Below, piece after piece: positions 44,776 through 53,147 of a DNA stretch of 64,000 nt. The stretch's first letter is position 1, and each line of letters opens with the position of its first letter. The notes under the pieces were generated by a model. That model had not been told where the DNA came from. It was given only the letters and a program-made list of their open reading frames with translations, and ran no database searches. Location: assembly GCF_001189845.1 (NCBI RefSeq), contig NZ_LFLZ01000021.1, positions 1 to 64,000 on the forward strand, given 5' to 3'. Origin of the DNA: Bradyrhizobium tropiciagri. Lineage in GTDB: Bacteria > Pseudomonadota > Alphaproteobacteria > Rhizobiales > Xanthobacteraceae. Both the position numbers and the translations under genes were made by a program.

Positions 44776-45690
44776 ATGAGCGAACAACTACGTCAAAAAG
44801 GTAGGCAGTTGGCAGAAGCTCTCACCTCTGCTTCTGCAGAAATGAAGGAGGGATACGACCAGCGTTTGCGAGCGGCTGTGGAGTCCGAACACGCTGAGTT
44901 CAAAAAGGCATATGCCAATGGAAGTTGCTATTTGTGCGGTGACTGCCTGACGTCGTTCGACGAGAGCAAGCCGTGCGCGCATTGGCTTTTGAATCCGGCA
45001 GGGTTTCGCAAGAAAAAGCACTTCGAACTGGTCACTTCAAAATATGGATTCCATCAACTCCAAAGCTTCTTGCGGTGGCTAGCCAACGCAGACGGTGGCC
45101 CTAAGAACATCAATGACCTCCCAGAGGAAGGTACGGGAAAACTGCGGGAGGTGACGATTCGATACAAAGACTTAGAATGGGCATTTTCAAGTACTCTGAA
45201 CGACTTCCACGGTCACGGATCGGGTACGCATCGGTCGCCGCATTACCATTTTCAAATGCGACAGGGTACGAGCATAGTTATCAGATACAACGACTTTCAT
45301 GTTCCGTTTTCCGAAAGAGATATTCTAGAAATTTCCGCGGAAATGGCAGAGCCCGATCTAAAGCGCCGCTGGAGCCACGGCGAAGGTATGAAGGAGGCAT
45401 TTCGCGAAGATGTAATCGAGGCGATGCTTGAACGTGGCGGATTTAAATCGACTGGTGATGGCGCAGGTGATGTGAAGTTTGATCATTTTATCACTGCCGA
45501 CGAAGGAACGACGATAAAGGGCGAGGATATCTTGGCTCTATACGAGGAAGCCAAATCGAGCGGCGTTCCGATTGCGACGCTCCTCAAGCAAGGCAAGCTT
45601 TCGAATGTATCGGTGACTACTATTGCCTCTCCCGGACCCGGTGTCGTGGAGCAGAAAACCCGGTCGGGACGAGGAGGCAAGGCGACGTGA
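44776..45690 (+). CDS. Unknown protein with Cys cluster and His-rich loop
   Basis: A 304-residue soluble protein with lower GC and A/T-rich codons than its neighbours, suggesting transfer. Residues 1-50 are a charged helix. A Cys cluster CYLCGDCLTSFDESKPCAHW starts near residue 51 and could bind zinc. A His-rich loop HGHGSGTHRSPHYHFQMRQG follows near residue 145, then IRYNDFHVPFSERD, a pattern suggesting a second metal site. The tail (after 260) is Ser/Gly/Arg-rich. No known family recognised. The only nearby control element is the FixK-like dyad. Start ATG 44776 is clear. Confidence 0.65.
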   Translation: MSEQLRQKGRQLAEALTSASAEMKEGYDQRLRAAVESEHAEFKKAYANGSCYLCGDCLTSFDESKPCAHWLLNPAGFRKKKHFELVTSKYGFHQLQSFLRWLANADGGPKNINDLPEEGTGKLREVTIRYKDLEWAFSSTLNDFHGHGSGTHRSPHYHFQMRQGTSIVIRYNDFHVPFSERDILEISAEMAEPDLKRRWSHGEGMKEAFREDVIEAMLERGGFKSTGDGAGDVKFDHFITADEGTTIKGEDILALYEEAKSSGVPIATLLKQGKLSNVSVTTIASPGPGVVEQKTRSGRGGKAT

Positions 45691-45734
45691 GCGAATCGGA
45701 CTGGTGATTGCGAGAGCAGGTAAGTTCAGCAAGC

Positions 45735-45794
45735 GGGGCGATTGGCGAAGCTGGTCTTGGAGACGGTGGATTGCGCGCCTTCGCCAATCCGCCC
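45735..45794. repeat. Inverted repeat (GGGCGATTGGCGAAG ... CTTCGCCAATCCGCCC)
   Basis: The arms at 45735-45750 and 45779-45794 pair over 15-16 bases with one mismatch. It follows the unknown protein gene by 45 bases and belongs to the dispersed palindrome style of this genome. Confidence 0.65.
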
Positions 45795-45803
45795 TACGTT
45801 TGC

Positions 45804-46205
45804 TTAGAGATACGGAGTATGATCAGGAACTAGCTGCGCGTCCTTTGGATGCCGCTTCAGTATTCGGCCAGCTTGTGCTTTGACGGATTGAGGAAGCTTT
45901 TCTTTCGGGTACTTGAGTGCCCCCGATAGTGACCGGACGACAACATTGAACGGCACGCTAAATAGGGGCGGTATCGGGCCATCGTCGTCTACCGACTTCA
46001 GCAACAGGAAGAGTAGTCCTGTCTGATATCCGAGGGCATAAGCAGCATTCCAATGATCTTTGCTCTTCGATAGCTCCTCTATTCGATGCTCGTAGCTGTG
46101 TATTCGCCGCACGATTAAGCTGATCGCCCAGCAAATCGGCCGCGGCTTGGCTGACGACATCGTGCTGATGACAGAACTCGATTTCTCGGCGAACGAGAGA
46201 TTCAA
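45804..46205 (-). CDS. Hypothetical protein in the low-GC island
   Basis: A 133-residue frame with a natural-looking composition (ALGYQTGLLFLLLKSVDDDG, VVRSLSGALKYPKEKLPQS). The start is uncertain: TTG at 46205, or ATG at 46160. It begins 7 bases after the stop of the upstream minus-strand frame (46213-46470), which supports a small operon. No family recognised. Confidence 0.4.
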   Translation of the reverse strand: MNLSFAEKSSSVISTMSSAKPRPICWAISLIVRRIHSYEHRIEELSKSKDHWNAAYALGYQTGLLFLLLKSVDDDGPIPPLFSVPFNVVVRSLSGALKYPKEKLPQSVKAQAGRILKRHPKDAQLVPDHTPYL

Positions 46206-46212
46206 CGCGGAG

Positions 46213-46470
46213 TTAGCGCATGAAACGAAGCGCTGCCCCGCTCCCGCTCATGACCAACAGGTCCGCGAGCTCGCGTCCGAAATCCAGGGCGTTGTAACGA
46301 TCGATGACATCGTGGCACGTAGCGGCCTCGGCGCCGAGGGCTTCCGATCCACCGTACGCTTGATTGCTGGCGGATACTTCCAACTCGCTGATCCGGACAT
46401 CCGCAGAAGAAGCGTCCGAAGGATTCGAATATCGCCGCGGCGAAGGCTCCTTGGCCTCCTTGTCCTCCAC
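46213..46470 (-). CDS. Hypothetical protein, uncertain
   Basis: An 85-residue frame starting GTG at 46470, with a selected-looking end (CHDVIDRYNALDFGRELADL). A codon-aligned frame on the plus strand (about 46147-46476) also looks protein-like, so the coding strand is not certain. The short gap to the next minus-strand frame favours minus. Confidence 0.3.
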   Translation of the reverse strand: MEDKEAKEPSPRRYSNPSDASSADVRISELEVSASNQAYGGSEALGAEAATCHDVIDRYNALDFGRELADLLVMSGSGAALRFMR

Positions 46471-46826
46471 CAGTGAAGCGGTGATACCTCACGCGGGAGT
46501 GTCCGAATTGTGCTGATTTGCTCACTGTGATGACGGAGATGCATGAGTGTCCACCAACTGAGATTCACAAGCGACAAGCGGCCACTATTGGTCCGCGGTG
46601 ATTGAGAGGGTCCTAGGCGGGTTATTTGAATCCTTAGGCGTCGTTGTTGCCGGTCACACGGTTCTTCGGCTTGCGGCGGGTAAATTTCCCGGCAAGGATT
46701 CGAATCTAGGATTCTGGATTGTGATTTCTTTGCGCGACGCGCCCTGGAGGGCGTTCGTTAGCTGTTGGTTAAAGAATACCTCGTCGGACGCCGTTTGTGA
46801 ACCGCTAGAACCAGGAGTCCATAAAC
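46471..46826. other. Gene-poor stretch in the island
   Basis: About 355 bases. A 78-codon plus frame beginning with GTG near 46598 has a hydrophobic start (VIERVLGGLFESLGVVVAGH) and could be a small or truncated membrane protein, but its 3' half looks random. Nothing else is supported. Confidence 0.3.
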
Positions 46827-47072
46827 GTGGTTAACGACGGCCCGGAAATTTCACCCGCTCAGCTTCGCGCCGCCAGGGCTTGGTTGAACTGGAGCCAAGC
46901 GGAGTTGGCCAAGGCGGCTGGCGTCGCCAAGACCGTAGTAAATCGCTACGAGCAGGGGTACTCCGTGCCCCATGCGGAAAGCCTAAGGAAAGTGCAGGGG
47001 GCTCTCGAGGCTGCGGGTATTCGGTTCGAGTTTGACGGAATGAAAGGCACAGGGGTTAGCTTCAGCAGCTAA
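46827..47072 (+). CDS. XRE-family helix-turn-helix regulator
   Basis: An 81-residue protein with one HTH: QLRAARAWLNWSQAELAKAA then GVAKTVVNRYEQGYSVPHAE. The C-terminal 'LEAAGIRFEFDGMKGTGVSF' is the usual end of small alphaproteobacterial XRE proteins. Often such genes mark mobile or defence islands. No target site was identified. Confidence 0.8.
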   Translation: MVNDGPEISPAQLRAARAWLNWSQAELAKAAGVAKTVVNRYEQGYSVPHAESLRKVQGALEAAGIRFEFDGMKGTGVSFSS

Positions 47073-47147
47073 TCGCTCGAACCGCTATAAGATCAAACGA
47101 GGAGCGCCGCTATCGCGGCTTCCTTGTTTCGCGCCTCCAGCTGCGGT

Positions 47148-47249
47148 CGATTGCATCCGATGGGCGGCGTCGAGCTGCGCATCGTCGATGTCAACGGTCA
47201 GGCGATGCCGCAAGGCGAGGTCGGCGAGATCGTCTGCCGCACACCGGCT
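47148..47249 (+). pseudogene. Fragment of an AMP-binding acyl-CoA synthetase
   Basis: About 34 codons read L-H-P-M-G-G-V-E-L-R-I-V-D then VNGQAMPQGEVGEIVCRTPA, the segment of fatty-acyl-CoA ligases just before motif A8. Nothing before or after continues the enzyme. It is a small remnant of a deleted gene. The stretch 47073-47420 holds nothing else supportable. Confidence 0.6.
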
Positions 47250-47420
47250 CTCCACTTGTTGGCGCGGGCTCTCTTTCGGTTTGCGATTCCTGTCCGGCGG
47301 TCATGATCAACCGAACCTCTGTTTTCATGGCGGACGGCGCTCAGGCCGGTGCTAATCCGCTCCGCTCCCATATTGAGTTGGGGATAGGCGGGCCGAAACG
47401 TCTGGTTGGGGAACGGCGGA

Positions 47421-47573
47421 TCAGCCGTTATAGTTGCCCGCTGCTACGCGGAGAATATCCGAGCGATGAAGGCCGATGTCGGCCAATTCGCGATCGCTGA
47501 ATTGGGATAGCTCGGCGATATTGCGCCGACGGTCCCTGAACGCCTTGATCATGCGGATGAGCGAAAGCAACAT
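47421..47573 (-). CDS. DUF1127 small protein
   Basis: A 50-residue protein: MLLSLIRMIKAFRDRRRNIA then ELSQFSDRELADIGLHRSDI, then a short tail. The L-x-x-L-(S/D)D-x-x-L-x-D-I-G-(L/I)-x-R motif is diagnostic of DUF1127. In related bacteria such proteins affect phosphate and stress responses, partly through RNA. AAGGAG precedes the ATG at 47573. Confidence 0.85.
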   Translation of the reverse strand: MLLSLIRMIKAFRDRRRNIAELSQFSDRELADIGLHRSDILRVAAGNYNG

Positions 47574-48395
47574 TGGTAAGTCTCCTTTTCGTTCGATTCA
47601 GCTCTCGGAGAATGCGGTTTTCCAACACATGCAGCTTAAAGACGATCGTGATCAGCGGTTCAATTGGACGCCGGTGGTCGTCGGACACACCGAATCGGAA
47701 CGGAACGATACAAAAATTTATGACACTCCCTGCTGGTCGTAGCCGCGCACCGACGTTGTTCTCGGCGATCAATGCCACCGCTGATACGACATCGAGCTGG
47801 AACGAAAACGCCGCCGCCATGCGCAAGGTCGCGGCGCTCGTGCGATGCGGTTGAGCCTAACGCCTGCCGTGCTGGTCTTGATCGTGGGCCTGCAGCAAGC
47901 GGACAAAATCGGCCATGCTGGATTGATCCCGACTTTCGATCACAGCCGCAACCCGAACATCGGACGCGGGTTGGCTCCCTTGCCAAAACCGGATTAGGAG
48001 ATCGGCGATGTTTCTGATGGCGTACTCTCCGCAGCCAACTGTGGCGGTAGCACCAATTGCTGGAGCGGCGACGCGGGCTCGATCAGGAGAAAGGTCGGCG
48101 GGCGCTACGCCGCCGGCCTTGTCCTGCAACTGCCGGCTCGCAGGCCGGTTCCGTTGCGCTTCACTCCGAATTCCTGGATAGCAGCGCGTACCTGATGGAG
48201 CCATTGCGCGCGGGTATGAAGCGATCGGACCAAGGAACGCTCGGGCTAGTGCATCGGTATAAATCGACTAGACGTTGGTTTAGTCCCAGGTTCACCTGGC
48301 ATGCTCGGCCGCGCCAACCGGGCGGCAGAGCGCCGTAACGAACCGCTTTGCCGCAAAGGTCTCCCGCCGCCAATCCGCGCGTTTTTATGCCGCGC
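47574..48395. other. Long stretch without a supportable gene
   Basis: About 820 bases. The best frame is on the minus strand (end at 47857), with a natural-looking last 55 residues (EYAIRNIADLLIRFWQGSQP ... SSMADFVRLLQAHDQDQHG), but its 5' part is poor and no start site is seen. It may be another decayed gene. No repeat or RNA was recognised. Confidence 0.35.
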
Positions 48396-49110
48396 TCATA
48401 AGGCAAGGTCCAAATCAGACTCGCATTCCGACGCCGCGGTAGGCACTTGCATTTGGTTGGTGGCGAAGGAAGGGAATGCTGGCGTGAGATTTGCGGCCGT
48501 CAGCGGCGGCGCGACCCAGTTGTCGATCACCGCGCCGCCGTAGGCGTTGTTTGGCTTCTCCGCTCCCAGCAGGTTGCGCGGCGTATGACAGGCGCCGCAG
48601 CGGCTCAAGCCCTACGCGAGGTAAGCGCCGCGATTCCACTCCGCACTCCTGGTGACATCCGGTTCGAAGCGCCCGAGCCGGAAAACAGCAGCTTCCATCC
48701 CACCTGCAGGTAGCGGATGTTGAACGGAAATGGGATGCCGCTCGGCTGCCGCGTCACATGGACTGGAGTTCTGGTCATGAAGTAGGCGTAGAGAGCGTGT
48801 ACGTCATCATCGGAGAACTTGGCGAAATGGTCGTAGGAGAACACCGGAAAGAGATGCGAGCCGTCACGTGAAACGCCCTTCTGCATCGCGCACGCGAAGG
48901 CCGCTTCCGACCAGGTGCCGATGCCGGTCTCCGGATCGGGCGTGATGTTGGTCGAATAGATCACGCCAAACGGGGTTTCCATTCCGTAGCCCCCGGCGAA
49001 CCTCTCTCCACCCTTCCGCGTGTGATAGGCTGCGCAATAGCCGCCTCTCCCAAGAGCTTGCGCCTTCGCGACCAATTCTGGCGCAAAGCTTGCCGAACCG
49101 GGAGGGGCGA
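48396..49110 (-). pseudogene. Decayed cytochrome c subunit of an alcohol/aldehyde dehydrogenase complex
   Basis: Homology to AdhB-type multihaem cytochromes runs through GERFAGGYGMETPFGVIYST, NITPDPETGIGTWSEAAFAC and YAYFMTRTPVHVTRQPSGIP, then shifts frame near 48690-48700 (R-F-E-P-D), meets TAG at 48609-48611, and resumes as SRCGACHTPRNLLGAEKPNN. The first haem motif is CAAYH (49022-49036) instead of CAACH, so the first haem cannot bind normally. Three independent lesions make this a true pseudogene. Its dehydrogenase partner is absent. Confidence 0.75.
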
Positions 49111-49285
49111 CCGGGACAATGGCCGGTCGCCACGCCAACGGGCCAAATCCTGCAAGTGGCGACATTCGTGCGCGCGAGCTCGATCGCCCGCCGGCGATCG
49201 TTGCCGCAGGCGGCGTAGAACTCTGCAGCATGGTCCGCAAAGGCGAGCAGATGCCCCTCAAGAAGCTGATCGAAGCCGGACCGCG

Positions 49286-49351
49286 CTGCGCACGATCGCG
49301 GTGCCGATCTTCGATCAAACGGGTGCAGCGATCGCTGCCGCTGAGATCAAT
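49286..49351 (+). pseudogene. Possible IclR-regulator C-terminal fragment
   Basis: About 22 codons read LRTIAVPIFDQTGAAIAAAE, resembling the IclR effector-domain strand (I-A-x-P-I/V-F-D-x-x-G-x-x-x-A-A). Nothing else of the gene is recognisable. It overlaps, in antisense, the extra C-terminal tail of the histidine kinase. Short match, so weak. Confidence 0.3.
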
Positions 49352-50070
49352 TGGATCGCTTCATCGCCGGGTCGATCGTTCTGACCATCGTGGCGCCGGC
49401 CGGACGGAGGGCGGCGGATTCTGCGCCGCCTCAGCGGACCAATTTGTGCCGCTCCGGCGGCGCGTTGCTCGGCCCTGGTCATTGGGAAGGTGAGAAGAAA
49501 GGACGATCCTTCCTCGCCGCAAGACGTATGAATGCGGCCGCCCAGACGGTTGGCTAACTCGCCGATGATGGTTAGTCCACGACCTCGTCGAACAGCTTCA
49601 GGTGCCGAGCCATTATCAGAAACCTTGCACTTAGCGACGTTGTCAGCAAAACTTAGTTCGACTCGCACTGCTGGACTCCTACTGTCGAACTGTGCATGTC
49701 GTGCCACATTGGTCAGCAGCTCGGATACAATCAACCCAAGCTTCCAGGCGCGTTCTTTCTCGAGCAGCAGATCGTCCGCTGAAAACATCAGACGAATCGT
49801 CAAGGGCGCCAGTCGGCACTTCGTGATCGAGACGCAAAGCTGCTGAAGGTAACGCGCGGCATTGGCAAGACGCCCTCGATTCGGCGTGTGCAATGCGCCG
49901 TGAACGTCGGCGTATTCATGCAGAAGGTCCACGACGTCGAGGAGGGCTACCTTGACCGCAACGTTATCTGATTCAATCGCTTTCGCCGAAACCGCGCAGA
50001 TCGCAGATGTGAGATCGCTATTTATCCTGTGATTCAACTCGCGAAGAAGCAAGGATTCATCGGGGTACAT
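49315..50070 (-). CDS. Cytoplasmic histidine kinase (HisKA_2/HWE-like) after cyoD
   Basis: A 251-residue kinase without sensor or membrane domain. The dimerisation/phosphoacceptor helix is LLLRELNHRINSDLTSAI with H14. The ATPase domain has AWKLGLIVSELLTNVARHAQ (N box), CKVSDNGSAPEA (G1), RGRGLTIIGELANRLGG (G2). The last 55 residues (after FPMT) are Arg/Ala/Pro-rich without homology and may be read-through into decayed DNA. ATG 50070 follows GGAG. It lies 64 bases after cyoD on the same strand, so it may be co-transcribed with the oxidase. Confidence 0.8.
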   Translation of the reverse strand: MYPDESLLLRELNHRINSDLTSAICAVSAKAIESDNVAVKVALLDVVDLLHEYADVHGALHTPNRGRLANAARYLQQLCVSITKCRLAPLTIRLMFSADDLLLEKERAWKLGLIVSELLTNVARHAQFDSRSPAVRVELSFADNVAKCKVSDNGSAPEAVRRGRGLTIIGELANRLGGRIHTSCGEEGSSFLLTFPMTRAEQRAAGAAQIGPLRRRRIRRPPSGRRHDGQNDRPGDEAIQLISAAAIAAPV

Positions 50071-50134
50071 TTCGTGCTCCTACAGGTCTTTCTCTCGCTC
50101 AAGTCGTAGCCAGGCGCTGGGTGATATCCCCTGG

Positions 50135-50533
50135 TCAGCGCGGCATCTGCAGATTCATCAACTCGGAATGGCCCATCATATTCTCGTTCAGATTGGCCAT
50201 GATCACGAGCGAGCCCGCGAGAACCAGGAAGACGATGAGCACGCCAAAGGCGAGCGCCAGCACGTTATTGGTGCTATCGGGTCCAGTCGTGATGTGAAGG
50301 AAGAAGACCAGGTGCACTCCCATCTGAGCGATGGCGAGGACGGCGAGCCCGGCTGGTACCCCGGGTGCCCAGATTACCGAGGTGTTTGCCACCCAGAAGG
50401 ACGTGACCGTCAGGATCACGGCAAGCAGCAGTCCGATCGTGTACACAAGGAAACCAGAAGACGCTTCTTGCTCCGACGCGGGGATCGTCGGTCGCTCTCC
50501 CGGTGCAACGTCCCAATGTGTTTCGGTGGTCAT
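50135..50533 (-). CDS. cyoD: Cytochrome bo-type quinol oxidase subunit IV
   Basis: A 132-residue protein with three membrane segments: LVYTIGLLLAVILTVTSFWV, GLAVLAIAQMGVHLVFFLHI and ALAFGVLIVFLVLAGSLVIM. The Q-M-x-V-H-L-x-F-F-L-H motif is diagnostic. ATG 50533 overlaps the cyoC stop as ATGA. It helps assembly of the haem-copper oxidase. Confidence 0.9.
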   Translation of the reverse strand: MTTETHWDVAPGERPTIPASEQEASSGFLVYTIGLLLAVILTVTSFWVANTSVIWAPGVPAGLAVLAIAQMGVHLVFFLHITTGPDSTNNVLALAFGVLIVFLVLAGSLVIMANLNENMMGHSELMNLQMPR

Positions 50534-51162
50534 GGAAGGACTCCCATCAGATAGACAACGGTGAAAATAAGAACCCAGATGATGTCGAGCGCGTGCCAGA
50601 ACAGGGAGAAGCAGTGCAGGCGGCGCACCACGACGTCCTGAAAACCTCTCAGTGACAGCTGAACCATCATGAGAACCAGCCACGCCAGTCCGACCGTCAC
50701 GTGCAGCCCGTGACTGCCGACCAGCGCAAAGAATGCGGAAAGAAACGCGCTGCGTTGGGGCGTCGCTCCCAACGCAATCATGCCCTGGAACTCGTTGAGC
50801 TCGAGAGCAAGAAATGCCGATCCCAGAAGGAACGTCACCGCGGCGCCAAGGAAGGTCGCGAGATAACGCTGCGAGTTGATGGCCAAGGACATCATTCCAC
50901 AGCTGTAGCTGGAGAGCAGGAGAAGGGCGGTCTCTATTGCGACGTTGCGCTGGTCAAACAGTTGACCACCGGTCAGGCCACCCGCGCTCGCCTTTGCAAG
51001 CACGGCATAGGCCGCAAACAGCGCCGAGAACATCACGATGTCACTCAGCAGGAAGATCCAGAACCCAAAGCCGGCGATGATCCGCTTGGGTGCGGGACCC
51101 GCCTCGCTGATATCAAGCAGTTCGCCGTGGCGGACTGCATCCATCTCAACTGCGACGTTCAT
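50530..51162 (-). CDS. cyoC: Quinol oxidase subunit III
   Basis: A 210-residue, five-segment membrane protein: GFWIFLLSDIVMFSALFAAY, then LLLSSYSCGMMSLA, FLLGSAFLALELNEFQGMIA, FFALVGSHGLHVTVGLAWLV (G-S-H-G-x-H-V motif) and HALDIIWVLIFTVVYLMGVL. It overlaps cyoB by ATGA and cyoD by ATGA. Structural subunit of the oxidase. Confidence 0.93.
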   Translation of the reverse strand: MNVAVEMDAVRHGELLDISEAGPAPKRIIAGFGFWIFLLSDIVMFSALFAAYAVLAKASAGGLTGGQLFDQRNVAIETALLLLSSYSCGMMSLAINSQRYLATFLGAAVTFLLGSAFLALELNEFQGMIALGATPQRSAFLSAFFALVGSHGLHVTVGLAWLVLMMVQLSLRGFQDVVVRRLHCFSLFWHALDIIWVLIFTVVYLMGVLP

Positions 51163-53147
51163 AACGAAACCTCCACCGGGTGCGCGCGATCGAACAGAGC
51201 GACCTCATCTGCGGGGATCTCGACTTCGTCCTTCGCGCGGAACATGAAGGCGAGCAATGTCACGGCCGCGCCGAGAGCTCCGAAGCCTGCCATCCACCAG
51301 ATATGCCAGATCAGAGCGAAGCCGGTGACCACTGCGAAGAACGCGGTCACGAAACCGACAGGACTGTTCTTGGGCACTTCGATCGGCCGGTACGTGTGCT
51401 GCCGTGCGGGCAACTCCTGCTTCGCAAGCACGCGCTGCTTGTGCGCCCAGAAAGCATCAAGCCCATCAACTCGTGGCAGGACTGCAAAATTCCAGGCCGG
51501 GGGCGGCGACGCGGTAGACCATTCGAGGGTGCGGCCGTTCCAGGGATCGCCTGTCGTGTCGCGCAGTTGCTCACGGTGGCGAATGGACACCACGATCTGG
51601 ACGATCTGACAGATGATTCCGGCAAAAATCACCATTGCGCCTGCCTCGGCGACCAACAACCATGGTTGCCAGGCGAGAACATCGGAGTGCTGCAGGCGGC
51701 GGGGCATGCCCATCAATCCTGTCACGTAGAGCGGCATGAAAGCGAGGTGGAAGCCGATGAACCAGCACCAGAAGGCTGCCTTGCCCCACCGCTCATCCAG
51801 CTTGAAGCCGAATGCCTTGGGAAACCAGTAATTGTAGCCGGCTATCGCCCCGAACAGGACGCCCGGGATGATGACGTGATGGAAATGGGCAACCAGGAAA
51901 ACGCTGTTGTGGACCTGCCAATCGACCGCCGGCAACGCCAACAGCACGCCGGTCAAGCCGCCGAACACGAACGTCACCATGAAGCCGATCGTCCACAACA
52001 CCGGCACCGTGAACCGGACTCGACCGCCGTACATTGTGAACAACCAGTTGAAGACTTTGACGCCCGTCGGCACACCGATGATCATGCTGGTGATGCCGAA
52101 GAAGGCATTGACACTCGCGCTGGCGCCCATCGTGAAGAAATGATGCAGCCAGACCGTGTAGGACAGTACGCAGATCGCCATCGTGGCGAGCACCATCGAG
52201 CGATAGCCGAATAGCGATTTACCCGAAAACGTGGCGGCGACCTCGGAATAGACGCCAAATGCAGGGAGGACCAGGATGTAGACTTCGGGATGACCCCAAA
52301 TCCAGAACAGGTTCACATACATCATCACGTTGCCGCCGGCATCCACGGTAAAGAAGTGAAAGCCAAGGTAGCGATCGAGAAGAAGCATTGCGAACAGCGC
52401 GGTGAGGACGGGGAACGCCGCCACAATCAGCAGGTTCGAGGCGAGCGCCGTCCAGCAGAAAACCGGCATGCGCAGGTAACTCATGCCAGGAGCCCGCATC
52501 TTCAGAATCGTGGTGACAAAGTTGACGCCGCTCAACAAGGTCCCAATGCCCGAGATTTGCAACGACCAGAGATAGTAGTCGACGCCGACTCCGGGTGAGA
52601 ATTGCAGCTCGCTCAGCGGCGGATAGGCGAACCAGCCGGTCTTTGCGAACTCGCCGACCGCGAGCGACATGTTGGTGAGGAGAACACCGGACGCGGTGAG
52701 CCAGAAGCTGATCGAGTTCATCGTAGGGAACGCGACATCGCGGACGCCGAGTTGCAGCGGCACGACAAAGTTCATGAGCCCGATCACAAACGGCATGGCC
52801 ACAAAGAAAATCATGATCGTGCCATGCGCCGAGAAGATTTGGTCAAAATGCTCTGGCGGCAGGTACCCTTGCGCTCCGCCGACTGCGATGGCCTGCTGCG
52901 TGCGCATCATGATGCCATCCGCGAAGCCGCGCAGCAGCATGACCAGCGCCAGGACGATATACATGACGCCGATGCGTTTGTGGTCGACGGAGGTGATCCA
53001 CTCGCGCCAGAGATAGGGAACGTAACCCTTGAGCGTGACCCACGAAAGGATCGAGCCGATCGCGACGATCATGACGCCGACCGTGCCCATGATGATGGGC
53101 TGATCGAACGGGACAGCACTCCAGTCCAGCTTACCAAGTAGAGTCAT
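51159..53147 (-). CDS. cyoB: Quinol oxidase subunit I (haem-copper catalytic subunit)
   Basis: A 662-residue, about 15-segment protein. It carries the haem and CuB ligands and the cross-linked His-Tyr region in WIWGHPEVYILVLPAFGVYS, HHFFTMGAS, and a late H in VAHFHHVIIPGVLFG. The E-V-Y glutamate and the N-terminal D-channel region indicate a proton-pumping A-type oxidase. ATG 53147 overlaps the cyoA stop. Reduces O2 with ubiquinol as donor. Confidence 0.95.
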   Translation of the reverse strand: MTLLGKLDWSAVPFDQPIIMGTVGVMIVAIGSILSWVTLKGYVPYLWREWITSVDHKRIGVMYIVLALVMLLRGFADGIMMRTQQAIAVGGAQGYLPPEHFDQIFSAHGTIMIFFVAMPFVIGLMNFVVPLQLGVRDVAFPTMNSISFWLTASGVLLTNMSLAVGEFAKTGWFAYPPLSELQFSPGVGVDYYLWSLQISGIGTLLSGVNFVTTILKMRAPGMSYLRMPVFCWTALASNLLIVAAFPVLTALFAMLLLDRYLGFHFFTVDAGGNVMMYVNLFWIWGHPEVYILVLPAFGVYSEVAATFSGKSLFGYRSMVLATMAICVLSYTVWLHHFFTMGASASVNAFFGITSMIIGVPTGVKVFNWLFTMYGGRVRFTVPVLWTIGFMVTFVFGGLTGVLLALPAVDWQVHNSVFLVAHFHHVIIPGVLFGAIAGYNYWFPKAFGFKLDERWGKAAFWCWFIGFHLAFMPLYVTGLMGMPRRLQHSDVLAWQPWLLVAEAGAMVIFAGIICQIVQIVVSIRHREQLRDTTGDPWNGRTLEWSTASPPPAWNFAVLPRVDGLDAFWAHKQRVLAKQELPARQHTYRPIEVPKNSPVGFVTAFFAVVTGFALIWHIWWMAGFGALGAAVTLLAFMFRAKDEVEIPADEVALFDRAHPVEVSL

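Noticed and set aside
46690..46720. T-loop-like sequence (attcgaatc) suggesting a tRNA or attachment site beside the island
   Set aside because: No acceptor, D or anticodon arms could be built around it and no second copy was found.
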